DNA of 64,000 nucleotides from Bradyrhizobium sp. SRS-191 (GTDB lineage Bacteria; Pseudomonadota; Alphaproteobacteria; Rhizobiales; Xanthobacteraceae), in the NCBI RefSeq assembly GCF_024586915.1, contig NZ_JANBVS010000011.1, forward strand, positions 186,001-250,000, given 5' to 3'. Position 1 is the stretch's first letter; every line of letters begins with the position of its first letter. The notes under the pieces were generated by a model that saw only the letters and a program-made list of their open reading frames with translations, searched no databases and was not told the DNA's origin. This document shows, piece by piece, positions 8,285-17,432 of the stretch. A program made the translations under genes and the position numbers.

Positions 8285-9801
8285 CGGTCTGAGTTCCGGT
8301 TTGAGACGTTCCAGTTGATCGGGAGCGTTATCGTGAACGTGCTGCCCTGGTCGAGCTCCGACGCGACCGACATGGTTCCACCGAGCCGGCGCACCAGGGC
8401 GCGCACATGCGCCAACCCGATCCCCTGACCCGGACGGTCCTGGGTCCCGGCGCGGCGGAACAGATCAAAGATACGCTGGTGATCCCTGGGATCAATCCCC
8501 CGGCCGTTATCTGCGACCTCGAAGATCGCGAAACCGAGCTTGGTCCGGGCGCGGATCCTGATGTCGCCAGGGACCCCGGGCTTCATGTATTTGATCGCGT
8601 TGTCGATCAGATTCGAGAAGATCTGTTCCAGCGCCAGGCGGTCGCTGACAATAGCGGGCAGGGGCTCGACGCGGATCGTCGTGTGGGCCTCGTCCGCCTG
8701 ATGCGCCAGGGTCGACACGATCTGCTCGATCAGCTCGCGGGTGTCGATGCGGACCGGGACGAACTCGCGGCGGCCCTCGCGGGTCAGATTGAGAATGGCG
8801 CTGATCAGCCGGTCCATCTTGGCGATCGAGGACTTGATGAAGCCGAGCGCCTCGGAGAAGTCCTCCGACAGCTGCTTGTCGGCCCCTTCGAGCTCCGGCT
8901 CGGCGCCTTCGGCTGGCGGCGGCGCGGCCGAGACGGCGCGCGCCAGGCTCGCGATGCGCCGGAAGATGTCGTTGCGCAGCTCCTCCAGCTCGCTGGTGAA
9001 GCCCATGATGTTGACGAGCGGCGAGCGCAGGTCATGGCTGACGATATAGGCGAAGCGCTGGATCTCCTCATTGGCTTCGCGCAAATCGGCGGTGCGCTCG
9101 TCGACGGTCGTTTCCAGGTTGAGGTTGCTCTCGCGCAGCTGCGCCTCGGCGTCGTCGCGCGCCCGCGTCGAGCGGCGCACCAGCAGCACCGAGATGATGG
9201 CGAGCACCACGACGAGCGCAGAGCCGGTGATCGTGACGATGGCCGCCAATTGCTGGCTGGCATCGGCATTGGCGGTCCGCAGCGCCAGCAGGCGCTCCTC
9301 CTCGAGACGCATCGCCTCGGCGGTCTCGCGCATGGTCTTGCTGCTGGTGGTCGAGCCTGCGTCGCGGACAAGGGCGATCGCGGCGGCGAGATCGCCGCGG
9401 GCGACCAGCAGCTTCTCGCGGTCGAACTGCGACAGCCGGGTCTCGATCACGCTGCGCAACTGAGCGAGATTCCCGATCTGGGTGGGATTGTCCGCAACCA
9501 GCGTGTTGAGCTTGTCGAGCACCGGCCGGATGGCCGCGACGGCAAGCTCGTGGTCGTTGAGGAATTCCTGCTCCTGGGTGAGAAGGTAGGCGCGGGCAGC
9601 GCTTTCGGCGCGGCGCACTTCGAGCAGCACGGCGTTGATCTGGTTCTCGGCCTCGACGGTGTGCACCACCCAGGCGCTGTCGCTGCGGGCCTTGTTGACC
9701 AGCAGAACCGACGCCGTGCTGACGACGACCAGCACCAGAAATCCCGCTGACAACAGCAGGACCTGACCCAGTGTGCGCCTTCGTCTCACCTCAGGCGCCA
9801 C
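8281..9801 (-). CDS. Membrane-bound sensor histidine kinase with CHASE3 domain
   Basis: A 506-residue kinase with an N-terminal membrane helix (about 12-32), an extracytoplasmic CHASE3 sensor (about 40-175, including RRAESAARAYLLTQEQEFLN), a second membrane helix (about 185-210), a coiled coil, HisKA with VSHDLRSPLVNIMGF (His256), and HATPase with FSNLIDNAIKYM, VADNGRGIDP and GIGLAHVRALVRRLGG. The start at 9801 is GTG; it leaves a basic stretch (RRRR) before the helix as expected for a type II insertion. The gene is first in the three-gene signalling operon. The ligand of this CHASE3 domain is unknown. Confidence 0.88.
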   Translation of the reverse strand: MAPEVRRRRTLGQVLLLSAGFLVLVVVSTASVLLVNKARSDSAWVVHTVEAENQINAVLLEVRRAESAARAYLLTQEQEFLNDHELAVAAIRPVLDKLNTLVADNPTQIGNLAQLRSVIETRLSQFDREKLLVARGDLAAAIALVRDAGSTTSSKTMRETAEAMRLEEERLLALRTANADASQQLAAIVTITGSALVVVLAIISVLLVRRSTRARDDAEAQLRESNLNLETTVDERTADLREANEEIQRFAYIVSHDLRSPLVNIMGFTSELEELRNDIFRRIASLARAVSAAPPPAEGAEPELEGADKQLSEDFSEALGFIKSSIAKMDRLISAILNLTREGRREFVPVRIDTRELIEQIVSTLAHQADEAHTTIRVEPLPAIVSDRLALEQIFSNLIDNAIKYMKPGVPGDIRIRARTKLGFAIFEVADNGRGIDPRDHQRIFDLFRRAGTQDRPGQGIGLAHVRALVRRLGGTMSVASELDQGSTFTITLPINWNVSNRNSDR

Positions 9802-9917
9802 CGCACGCTCGCACGTCTTTGATAATCATTGCCCCCTGGCGGAACCGCGCCGACCGAGCAAAACGCGGCTGCGCCCGGATGGTTCCGCCTGACTGACGAT
9901 TTTCTGAACGAAGCCGC

Positions 9918-11267
<1,350 letters not shown>

Positions 11268-11280
11268 GGCGTCCTACGAA

Positions 11281-11342
11281 GCGAATGGCGAATAGTGAGT
11301 AGCGAATAGGGAATGGCTAGCTACTCGCTATTCGCCATTCGC
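11281..11342. repeat. Long inverted repeat between accB and accC
   Basis: Arms 11281-11303 and 11320-11342 are complementary over 23 bases with a single mismatch (a G-T type pairing at 11296), enclosing a 16-base loop. The arms are built from short direct units of the type GCGAATGGCGAATAG. The unit fills almost the whole accB-accC gap, so the accBC transcript would carry a very stable intercistronic hairpin just upstream of accC. It resembles short tandem-palindromic repeats known to be scattered in Bradyrhizobium genomes. Confidence 0.85.
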
Positions 11343-11351
11343 AATTCGCGC

Positions 11352-11837
11352 TTATTCAATGATCACGAGCGGCTCGCCGAACTCCACCGGCTGGCCGTCC
11401 TCGACCAGGATCTGCGTCACCGTGCCGGCGCGCGGCGACGGGATCTGGTTCATCGTCTTCATCGCCTCGATGATCATCAGGGTCTGGCCGACCGAGACCT
11501 TGGAGCCGACTTCGACGAACGGCTTGGCACCGGGCTCGGGCGCCCAATAGGCGGTGCCGACCATCGGCGAGGGCACGACGCCCGGATGCTTGGACAGATC
11601 GGCGCCGGCAGCGGCCGCCGCGGCTGCGGCGACCACTGGAACCGCGGATGCCCCCACCGGGACGCCCGACGGCATCGCGGCGGCAATCGTGACATTGCGG
11701 GCGACGCGGATGCGCAGGCCGGCCCGTTCCAGCTCGATCTCGGTCAGGCTGGTTTCATCCAGCAGCGCGGCCAATTCGCGAATGAGCTGGCTGTCTTCAG
11801 ACTTGGCCGTGGTCTTGTCGTCGGGCTGAGGCGCCAT
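11352..11837 (-). CDS. accB: Acetyl-CoA carboxylase biotin carboxyl carrier protein
   Basis: A 161-residue carrier. An N-terminal helical region (about 10-50) is followed by an Ala/Pro/Val-rich flexible linker (about 53-80) and the biotinyl domain (about 85-161) with PMVGTAYWAPEPGAKPFVEV and the biotinylation site EAMKTMNQI, Lys127. It carries carboxybiotin between AccC and the carboxyltransferase. The gene lies 33 bases downstream of the dehydroquinase homologue and upstream of accC. The alanine-rich linker is a normal feature of the family. Confidence 0.96.
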   Translation of the reverse strand: MAPQPDDKTTAKSEDSQLIRELAALLDETSLTEIELERAGLRIRVARNVTIAAAMPSGVPVGASAVPVVAAAAAAAAGADLSKHPGVVPSPMVGTAYWAPEPGAKPFVEVGSKVSVGQTLMIIEAMKTMNQIPSPRAGTVTQILVEDGQPVEFGEPLVIIE

Positions 11838-11870
11838 GATCGTGATCCAGAAACGTTGGGTGAGAGGACG

Positions 11871-12368
11871 TCAGGCTTGCGCCGAGAGGTCGGTCTGTAG
11901 GGCGGCCTTCGCTCCAAGCTTTGCAGCAAGGCCGGTGATGGCGAGTCGGTAGCCGTCGACCCCAAAGCCAGAAATTGACGCAAACGCGGCTTTGGCGGTG
12001 AAAGTGTGGTGCCGGAAGCTGTCGCGGCCACGAGTGTTGCCGATCCGCACCTCGACCATGGGGATGTTGCTGTGCACCAGCGCATCCTGCAGGGCGGCTG
12101 AGGTACGCGAGTATGTGCCGGCATTCAGGACAATGCCTGCGACGTCCCCAGCGCTGGCCTCATGGATCGACTGCATCAGCCCGTCTTCGTGGTTCGACTG
12201 CCGGTAGAGGCTAGTCAGCCCGAAACGGGCCGCCGTCTCCGCGCACAGACGCTCGACATCGGCCAGCGTGGTCGGGCCGGAGGTCTGCGGCTCGCACGTG
12301 CCCGGCAGATCGAGGCTGGGTCCATGGAGCACATAGATCGTCTTGTTTGCGTCTTCGGCCATTCCCAT
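11871..12368 (-). CDS. aroQ: Type II 3-dehydroquinate dehydratase homologue, probably inactive
   Basis: A 165-residue protein in the classical aroQ-accB-accC position and with the family's overall pattern (TTLADVERLC, RQSNHEDGLMQSIHEA, LNAGTYSRTS, SGFGVDGYRLAI). However, residues known from type II dehydroquinases to bind substrate or do catalysis are changed: the Asn of GPNL is Ser18, the Arg of the lid loop is Cys25, the lid Tyr that acts as base is Ser30, the His of THTS is Arg88 and the His of EVHIS is Arg108. Asn82, Glu106, Arg115 and Arg119 remain. The shikimate-pathway activity is therefore doubtful, and the name reflects descent only. The frame is intact. Another functional dehydroquinase would be needed elsewhere in the genome. 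Confidence 0.8.
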   Translation of the reverse strand: MGMAEDANKTIYVLHGPSLDLPGTCEPQTSGPTTLADVERLCAETAARFGLTSLYRQSNHEDGLMQSIHEASAGDVAGIVLNAGTYSRTSAALQDALVHSNIPMVEVRIGNTRGRDSFRHHTFTAKAAFASISGFGVDGYRLAITGLAAKLGAKAALQTDLSAQA

Positions 12369-12565
12369 TCCGGCGGTGTGGCGGCGGTGGGCGGCGTTAT
12401 AGGTAACAAAGCCGTCCAGGGGAAGCCTTTCAGCGCCGCTTATGGGGGATAGGACGGCTTGTCCGTCACACGAAAAACCCTGGCCAAGTCTTGGACAAGT
12501 CTCGGAAATAGCTCGTTAACCACCACCGCCGGCGTGTTGCACGCGCTGCGTGTGATCGGGCAGCA

Positions 12566-12594
12566 GAAAGGGGCGGGCATTGCTGCCCGCCCCT
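12566..12594 (-). terminator. Rho-independent terminator of the DUF1236 gene
   Basis: On the minus strand a GC-rich stem of about ten pairs (AGGGGCGGGCA paired with TGCCCGCCCC, loop of four) is followed by CTTTCTG. It lies 27 bases beyond the DUF1236 stop codon at 12621, the usual distance. Confidence 0.7.
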
Positions 12595-12620
12595 GGTCCC
12601 GTCACCTGCCTGGTCGGGGA

Positions 12621-13379
12621 TCAGGTGTCGAGAACTGCGACGATCTCGTAGGTCTGAGGATCGATCACCACGATCTGCTCACGAACCAGGATGAAGTCAT
12701 ATCCGCGCCATTCCGGATAAACCGTCACGACCTCGGTCGGGAGCGGGTGGAAGTGGACCTCGCGCGGCACCCGGGTGCCGACCGAGATGTTGAAGTTGAC
12801 GTTGGTCACCGGCTCGACGCGCTGGCTGCGGATCACGCTGGTGATCTTGGTCCGTTGCTCGGTGGTCAGCTTGGCGCTGGCGCCCGCCTGTCCGGTGGTG
12901 GTCTGCGAGCGATCGCCGCCGGTCTTGGTTTCGGCGTTGGTGCTGGTGCCCGTCTTGCTGTCGCGGCCCTCGGCCTTCATGTTGTTGTCGCGGCCCTCGC
13001 GACCTTCGGCCTTCATGTTCTTGCTGCCGCTCTTGTCGGTCTCGGAGCTCGCGCCCTTGGTGTTCGGCCCCTTCATGCCGTCCTCGGCGTGCTGGCCCTT
13101 GGCCGCGGTGCCCGGCTTCTGCTCCGACTGGCTGGAGCGCATGTCCGACGCGCCGCCGGCTGAAGGCGAGGCGCTGTCGCGATGCATCGTGCCGCCGGGG
13201 GCATTCATGCCACCGCTCGATGCGCCGCCAGCAGCACCACCGGTCGCACCGCCCTGCATGGCCGCGCCGCCGGACTGACCGCCCGCGCCGCCTGCACCGC
13301 CGGCGCCCTGCGCATGAGCAAAACTCGCACCCGCCAGGAGCGCGATTGCAGCAACTGATACCATCAACCGATTAGTCAT
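12621..13379 (-). CDS. DUF1236 domain-containing secreted protein
   Basis: The ATG at 13379 is preceded by GAGGAGGAT and gives a clean signal peptide (MTNRLMVSVAAIALLAGASF then AHAQ); an upstream in-frame start would add 22 residues before it. A long low-complexity region rich in Gly, Ser, Lys and Glu follows (about 25-170), including KAEGREGRD and KAEGRDSK repeats. The DUF1236 domain at about 180-252 has LTTEQRTKITSVIRSQRVEP, VPREVHFHPLP and the terminal IDPQTYEIVAVLDT. DUF1236 proteins are frequent in Bradyrhizobium and their role is unknown; a periplasmic or exported location is inferred. Confidence 0.8.
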   Translation of the reverse strand: MTNRLMVSVAAIALLAGASFAHAQGAGGAGGAGGQSGGAAMQGGATGGAAGGASSGGMNAPGGTMHRDSASPSAGGASDMRSSQSEQKPGTAAKGQHAEDGMKGPNTKGASSETDKSGSKNMKAEGREGRDNNMKAEGRDSKTGTSTNAETKTGGDRSQTTTGQAGASAKLTTEQRTKITSVIRSQRVEPVTNVNFNISVGTRVPREVHFHPLPTEVVTVYPEWRGYDFILVREQIVVIDPQTYEIVAVLDT

Positions 13380-13559
13380 CCTCGATCCTCCTCGTATTGG
13401 CACTGCCCGCGCCGACAACGGCAGGAGGTTGGAGTCGTTCCGCACCGCTCCGATCGTTCCGAAAAAATGTCGCAGATCGCAACTTTATGAACGGACGCTC
13501 AGAGTCATGAATGCAGCATGACGACGAGCAGGCGCGATGCGGGATCGTGTTCCAGCAGA

Positions 13560-14663
13560 CTACACGGCCGCCGTGTGGCGCTCTCGTGCGTAGCGGACCA
13601 GTGCGAGAAAACGATACAGGCCGTGCACGAACTTCCCATACGGCATGGTGATGAAGAGCGCGAACACCGCGCCAAGATGCAGCGCCAGCAAGGGGCCCAT
13701 CGCGCGCGTCTCGCGAAACATGAGGAGGCCAAGCCCGGTGACGCCGGTCAGAACCAGCATCGCCAGGAATGCGACGTCCATGCCGCGGCTGCCGTCATCC
13801 ATCATCGCCGGCTCGCGCTTGCGTTTCGCAGCGTAGAGCCCGAGCGGACCGATCACGATGCCGAGGCCGCCGAGCGTGCCGAGCACCACCGGCAGGTCCC
13901 AGAGCGGGTAGGGGGCCTCGCGATGCAAGACGTAGTGATACAGCGTCGCGACGCTGGTGGAGGCAAAGCAGAGCAGGAAGCCGTAGAAGGTGAGGTGATG
14001 ATAGAAGCGCCTGTTGTCATCAGGCTTCTCATCCTCGTTGTAGCAGCCGACACCGCCGCCATCGAGATAGCGCAGGCTGCCGGCGTCGCGTACGGCACGT
14101 AGGAATGAACGCGGTTGAGTGAGCGTCCCCTGCGGTTCGCCGATATCGGTCCAGAAGGCGCTGATACCCTTGATGAAGGCAATCATCGCCCACAGGAACG
14201 CCGCGCCGAACACCAGCGCCATCATGTTGTGCGGCATCAGCGCATAGAAGGATCCGGGGCCGTGCCGGCTTTCCAGCAACGCGGCGGGATCGTTGAACGC
14301 GACGAAGCCGAGGATGAAGACGGCGATGCTCAGCACGGCGGTGAGCGCAATCGCCAATCCGTTGCGCTTGAACATCGGGGCGAGCGCGCGCGGCCAGGCG
14401 TAGTCGGCGTAGCTCTCGTGCCGGACCCGCGCCAACACGGCGGGGACGCGGACGTCGAACTCGTGCGGCGGCGAGAACTGGCAATCGACATAGCAGGCGC
14501 CGCAGGAATGGCAGAGATTGGCGAGGTAGTTGAGATCGCCTGACGAGAAGGCGCGGCGCATCTCCATCGCTGGAAACACCGCGCAGAGGCCCTCGCAATA
14601 GCGGCAGGAATTGCAGATCGTCATCAGCCGATCCGCCTCGGTCAACGCCTCACTGCGCTGCAT
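13560..14663 (-). CDS. tcuB: TcuB-type 4Fe-4S membrane protein for tricarballylate utilisation
   Basis: A 367-residue protein with two Cys clusters near the N-terminus, CNSCRYCEGLC (about 17-27) and CHSCGACYVDC (about 51-61), suited to two iron-sulfur centres. Five or six membrane helices follow (for example about 107-127, 150-172, 225-245, 260-285 and 300-345). This is the TcuB/CitB layout. TcuB reoxidises the FADH2 of TcuA and passes electrons to the quinone pool. Its start overlaps the end of tcuA by 14 bases, so the two are coupled. No tricarballylate transporter (TcuC) is next to them here. Confidence 0.9.
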   Translation of the reverse strand: MQRSEALTEADRLMTICNSCRYCEGLCAVFPAMEMRRAFSSGDLNYLANLCHSCGACYVDCQFSPPHEFDVRVPAVLARVRHESYADYAWPRALAPMFKRNGLAIALTAVLSIAVFILGFVAFNDPAALLESRHGPGSFYALMPHNMMALVFGAAFLWAMIAFIKGISAFWTDIGEPQGTLTQPRSFLRAVRDAGSLRYLDGGGVGCYNEDEKPDDNRRFYHHLTFYGFLLCFASTSVATLYHYVLHREAPYPLWDLPVVLGTLGGLGIVIGPLGLYAAKRKREPAMMDDGSRGMDVAFLAMLVLTGVTGLGLLMFRETRAMGPLLALHLGAVFALFITMPYGKFVHGLYRFLALVRYARERHTAAV

Positions 14664-16065
14664 GTCGTGCTGCTCCCTGGCCTGCGATGCGGCCGAACAC
14701 GCTCCCGATGGTCATGCCGATGCCGGCGGCATAGCCGCGTCCCAGCACGTTGCCGGCCATGATCTCGCCGGCCGCATACATGTTCTCGGCGGGTCCGCCG
14801 GCCTTCATCATCATTCGTGCCTCGTGATCGACCCTGACGCCGAGATAGGTGAAGGTGATGCCGGGCCTGACGGGATAGGCGGAGTAGGGGCCGGTCTCGA
14901 TGCGCCGCGCCCAATGCGACTTCGGAGGCGTCAGGTTCTCGGTGTGGCAATCGTCGAGAATGTCCGGGTTGAAGCTGCCGTCGCGCACGGCGGCATTGAA
15001 CTCCGCGACGGTGGCCGACAGCGCCTCGGGATCGAGGTCGAGCTTTCCCGCGAGCGCGGCGATGCTGTCGGCCTGGATCGCCGGGTAGAGCGAGGGCATG
15101 AACAGATTGGCCGATTTGGCGTCGAAGATGATGTAGGCGATCTGATCGGGCTGCGCGGCGACGAGCCGGCCCCAGATGGCGTAGCGCTTCGGCCAGACGT
15201 CCTCGCCCTCGTCGTAGAAGCGCTTGGCGTGCTTGTTGACGACGATGCCGAACACGACGCAGTCGAGCCGGGTGATGATGCCGCCATCGTATTTCGGCGC
15301 CCGCGCATCGATCGCCACCGCATGGCACTGGGTCGGATCACCAATGCTGTCGACGCCGGCGCCAAGCAGCAGGTCGAGCACGGTGCCGCGATTGTTGGGC
15401 GTGCCGCGGATCAGGAAGTTGCGCGCGATCTCGCCCCAGCCTTCCACCAGCTTCTCGATGTTGGATTCGAATCCGCCGGCTGCTGCGACCAGCGCTTTGC
15501 CGCGGATGCGTGTTCTGCCGTCAGCCTCCCGAACGATGGCGGCGCGGAAGCGGTCGTCGTCGATCTCCAGTCCGACCACTTCGGCCTCATATCGGACGTC
15601 GACGCCAAGGCGCTCGGCGGTCAGATAGAGCGCGTTGAGCATGGCGCGGCCGCCGCCGAGGAAGAACGAATTGGTCCGCCCCAGGCTCAGCGTACCGCCC
15701 AGGGAGGGCTGGAAGCGCACGCCCTGTTCGACGATCCAGTCCAGCATCTCCTTGGACTGCCGGATCATCATCCGCGCCAGCTGCTCGTTGGTCTGGCCTT
15801 CGGTGACGCGCAGCAGGTCGTCCCAGAACTCGTCCTCGGTGTAGGGCCCGCTCAGGGTCGCGGTCGCCGCGTCGTGGGCGCAGCGCATGTTGCGGGTGTG
15901 GCGCGTATTGCCGCCGCGATAGAACTTGGAGGCAGCTTCCAGGACGATCACGGATGCGCCAGCGCGGCGCGCCGCGATGGCGGCGCACAGGGCCGCGTTG
16001 CCGCCGCCGACGACCACGACGTCGTAGGGCTCGGGATGGTCGGCGATGTCGCCGTCGGTCGTCAT
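14650..16065 (-). CDS. tcuA: FAD-dependent tricarballylate dehydrogenase
   Basis: A 471-residue flavoprotein of the fumarate reductase/succinate dehydrogenase class. DVVVVGGGNAALCAAIAARR near residue 12 is the FAD-binding fold, RGGNTRHTRNMR and ARMMIRQSKEMLDWIVEQGV are typical of TcuA, and GPYSAYPVRPGITFTYLGVR with GEIMAGNVLGRGYAAGIGMT close the C-terminal FAD contacts. It oxidises tricarballylate to cis-aconitate. With TcuB it forms a two-component dehydrogenase. The promoter region faces a GntR gene with a palindromic operator between. A related carboxylate rather than tricarballylate itself could be the real substrate. Confidence 0.9.
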   Translation of the reverse strand: MTTDGDIADHPEPYDVVVVGGGNAALCAAIAARRAGASVIVLEAASKFYRGGNTRHTRNMRCAHDAATATLSGPYTEDEFWDDLLRVTEGQTNEQLARMMIRQSKEMLDWIVEQGVRFQPSLGGTLSLGRTNSFFLGGGRAMLNALYLTAERLGVDVRYEAEVVGLEIDDDRFRAAIVREADGRTRIRGKALVAAAGGFESNIEKLVEGWGEIARNFLIRGTPNNRGTVLDLLLGAGVDSIGDPTQCHAVAIDARAPKYDGGIITRLDCVVFGIVVNKHAKRFYDEGEDVWPKRYAIWGRLVAAQPDQIAYIIFDAKSANLFMPSLYPAIQADSIAALAGKLDLDPEALSATVAEFNAAVRDGSFNPDILDDCHTENLTPPKSHWARRIETGPYSAYPVRPGITFTYLGVRVDHEARMMMKAGGPAENMYAAGEIMAGNVLGRGYAAGIGMTIGSVFGRIAGQGAARHAAQ

Positions 16066-16129
16066 GACGCGATCTCTCCGGACACAGGCATGGCGGCACC
16101 AGGAAACCTTCGGCGCGCCGCTGAAGATC

Positions 16130-16145
16130 GTATACTATTGTATAC
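16130..16145. promoter_or_regulatory. Candidate GntR operator between tcuA and its regulator
   Basis: GTATACTATTGTATAC is a perfect inverted repeat (GTATAC, four bases, GTATAC) in an AT-rich pocket. It lies 64 bases upstream of the tcuA start and 54 bases upstream of the regulator start. FCD-type GntR proteins commonly bind short sites with TNGTNNNACNA-like symmetry, and TTGTATACAA (16138-16147) fits. Binding is inferred. Confidence 0.7.
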
Positions 16146-16199
16146 AAAAATATGCAATGGATCTTTTCCTCGTGTCACCACTGTGAGACAGTGCCGGCC

Positions 16200-16871
16200 A
16201 TGGCGACCGATGTGCCCCCCACCTTCATGATCGACCGCGACAACGTCTCTCTCGGCGAGGCGGTGTTCCGGGCCCTGTGCCAGGCGCTCGAGGACGGCGT
16301 CTATCGCTCGGGAGATCGGCTGCGCGAGGACGAGGTCGCCCAGCGGCTGAGCGTCAGCCGCACGCCGGTGCGCGAGGCGTTCGGGCGGCTGACGGCGAAA
16401 GGCTGGGTGCAGCCGGCCGGCGGCCGCGGCCTGATCGTGCGCAGCCTGGAACAGAGCGAGGTTCTCGAGCTGTACGCCATGCGAGAGATCCTCGAAGGCG
16501 CAGCCGCCCGGCTCGCCGCGCAATACGCCGCGCCGGCCGAGATCGGGGCGCTCCGCGACATTCACGCGCGCTTTGTGGGCGCGGCGGGCGATGCGGCCGA
16601 GCTCGCCCGGCTCAACCGGCTGATGCATGGCACCATCCAGCGCGCCGCGCGCAATCGCTACCTGGATGCCGCGCTGGCCGACATGCACGTGGCGATTTCG
16701 TTGCTGGGCGCCACGACCTTTGCCGCCGAAGGTCGCCCGGCCACCGCGGCCGCCGAACACGCCGAGCTCATCGCGGCGATCGCGGCCCGCGATCCCGACA
16801 GCGCCGAGTCGATCGCGCGCGGCCATATCCGCGAGGCGCTGCGGACCCGGCTCGGCATGAGCTCGAGATAG
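16200..16871 (+). CDS. GntR family (FCD subgroup) transcriptional regulator
   Basis: The ATG at 16200 (MATDVPPTFM) gives 223 residues; an in-frame ATG 16 codons upstream would overlap the putative promoter. The winged helix (about 20-85) has GDRLREDEVAQRLSVSRTPV and REAFGRLTAKGW, the classic GntR recognition pattern. The C-terminal FCD all-helical domain (about 90-215) contains YAMREILEGAAARLAA and RLMHGTIQRAARN, with Asp/His residues (HMHVA, HAELIAAI) suited to a metal and carboxylate ligand. Divergent from tcuAB with a shared operator, it most likely controls tricarballylate or aconitate use, with a tricarboxylate as inducer. The regulator of tcu in Salmonella is LysR-type, so this arrangement differs. 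Confidence 0.88.
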   Translation: MATDVPPTFMIDRDNVSLGEAVFRALCQALEDGVYRSGDRLREDEVAQRLSVSRTPVREAFGRLTAKGWVQPAGGRGLIVRSLEQSEVLELYAMREILEGAAARLAAQYAAPAEIGALRDIHARFVGAAGDAAELARLNRLMHGTIQRAARNRYLDAALADMHVAISLLGATTFAAEGRPATAAAEHAELIAAIAARDPDSAESIARGHIREALRTRLGMSSR

Positions 16872-16953
16872 CGGTCGAGCAAGAGCGGGGAGCTCCGCGT
16901 TATTCTCGATGCCGATCATGCGCAGCTGAACATGAATTGGGCTCGCTGTTCGC

Positions 16954-16996
16954 CTCGGACGCACCAGCGCCGCCTCGCGGCGCAGTTGCGTCCGAG
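16954..16996 (+). terminator. Strong hairpin downstream of the GntR gene
   Basis: CTCGGACGCA (16954-16963) pairs with TGCGTCCGAG (16987-16996), and an inner stem GCGCCGC/GCGGCGC (16967-16973 and 16977-16983) extends it to about 17 pairs. CTTTGCCTTT follows. It lies about 80 bases after the regulator stop and probably ends its transcript. Confidence 0.55.
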
Positions 16997-17012
16997 CTTT
17001 GCCTTTGGACAT

Positions 17013-17432
17013 GCCCTCTTTCTGAGAAGAGGGCACGGGGAATGCCGGGAGCTGGCCGCCCCCATGGCCCGCCTGCGAAAAAAAATGCAGGCGGCAGGTA
17101 CCACAGGTTCAGCCGAGACATCCCGGCATTCCCCGCGCGATGGTTGGAACGGCTGCTTCGCGTTCTCCCCGGTGCTCCGGGCTTTCTGGCCACCGTCGGC
17201 CGCAGGGCTCGTCCAGCCCTTCGACCTTGACACCAGCGTCGGGGTGTCAGGACCACGCGACTTGACCGTGCGCATCGATGCCGTTCGTCCGCGCAGACAA
17301 GCCACGCTGCAACATCGACACGCCCACCACATCCCGCCTCAACGTCCGTGACGACCGCGAAGCGTCCCTCTGATCGAGACGGGACGGGGATAGACAATCA
17401 CGAATTCTGATAAGACGAAAGAAGAATGTTTT
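17013..17432 (+). repeat. Dispersed multi-hairpin element, copy 1
   Basis: About 420 bases closely related to 44113-44506 in the same orientation. Stems, in order: 17013-17020 with 17027-17034; a 15-bp perfect outer stem 17036-17050 with 17121-17135; inside it CCGCCTGC/GCAGGCGG (17069-17076 with 17087-17094); and TGACACC/GGTGTCA (17228-17234 with 17243-17249). The two copies differ mainly in loops, while several stem changes are matched on both sides. No reading frame is shared between copies, so it is not a protein gene. It could be a structured RNA or a palindromic mobile unit. Confidence 0.8.

Noticed and set aside
9838..9889. GGCGGAACC and GGTTCCGCC inverted repeat after accC
   Set aside because: Nine-base arms with a 35-base loop and no T run; too weak to call a terminator.
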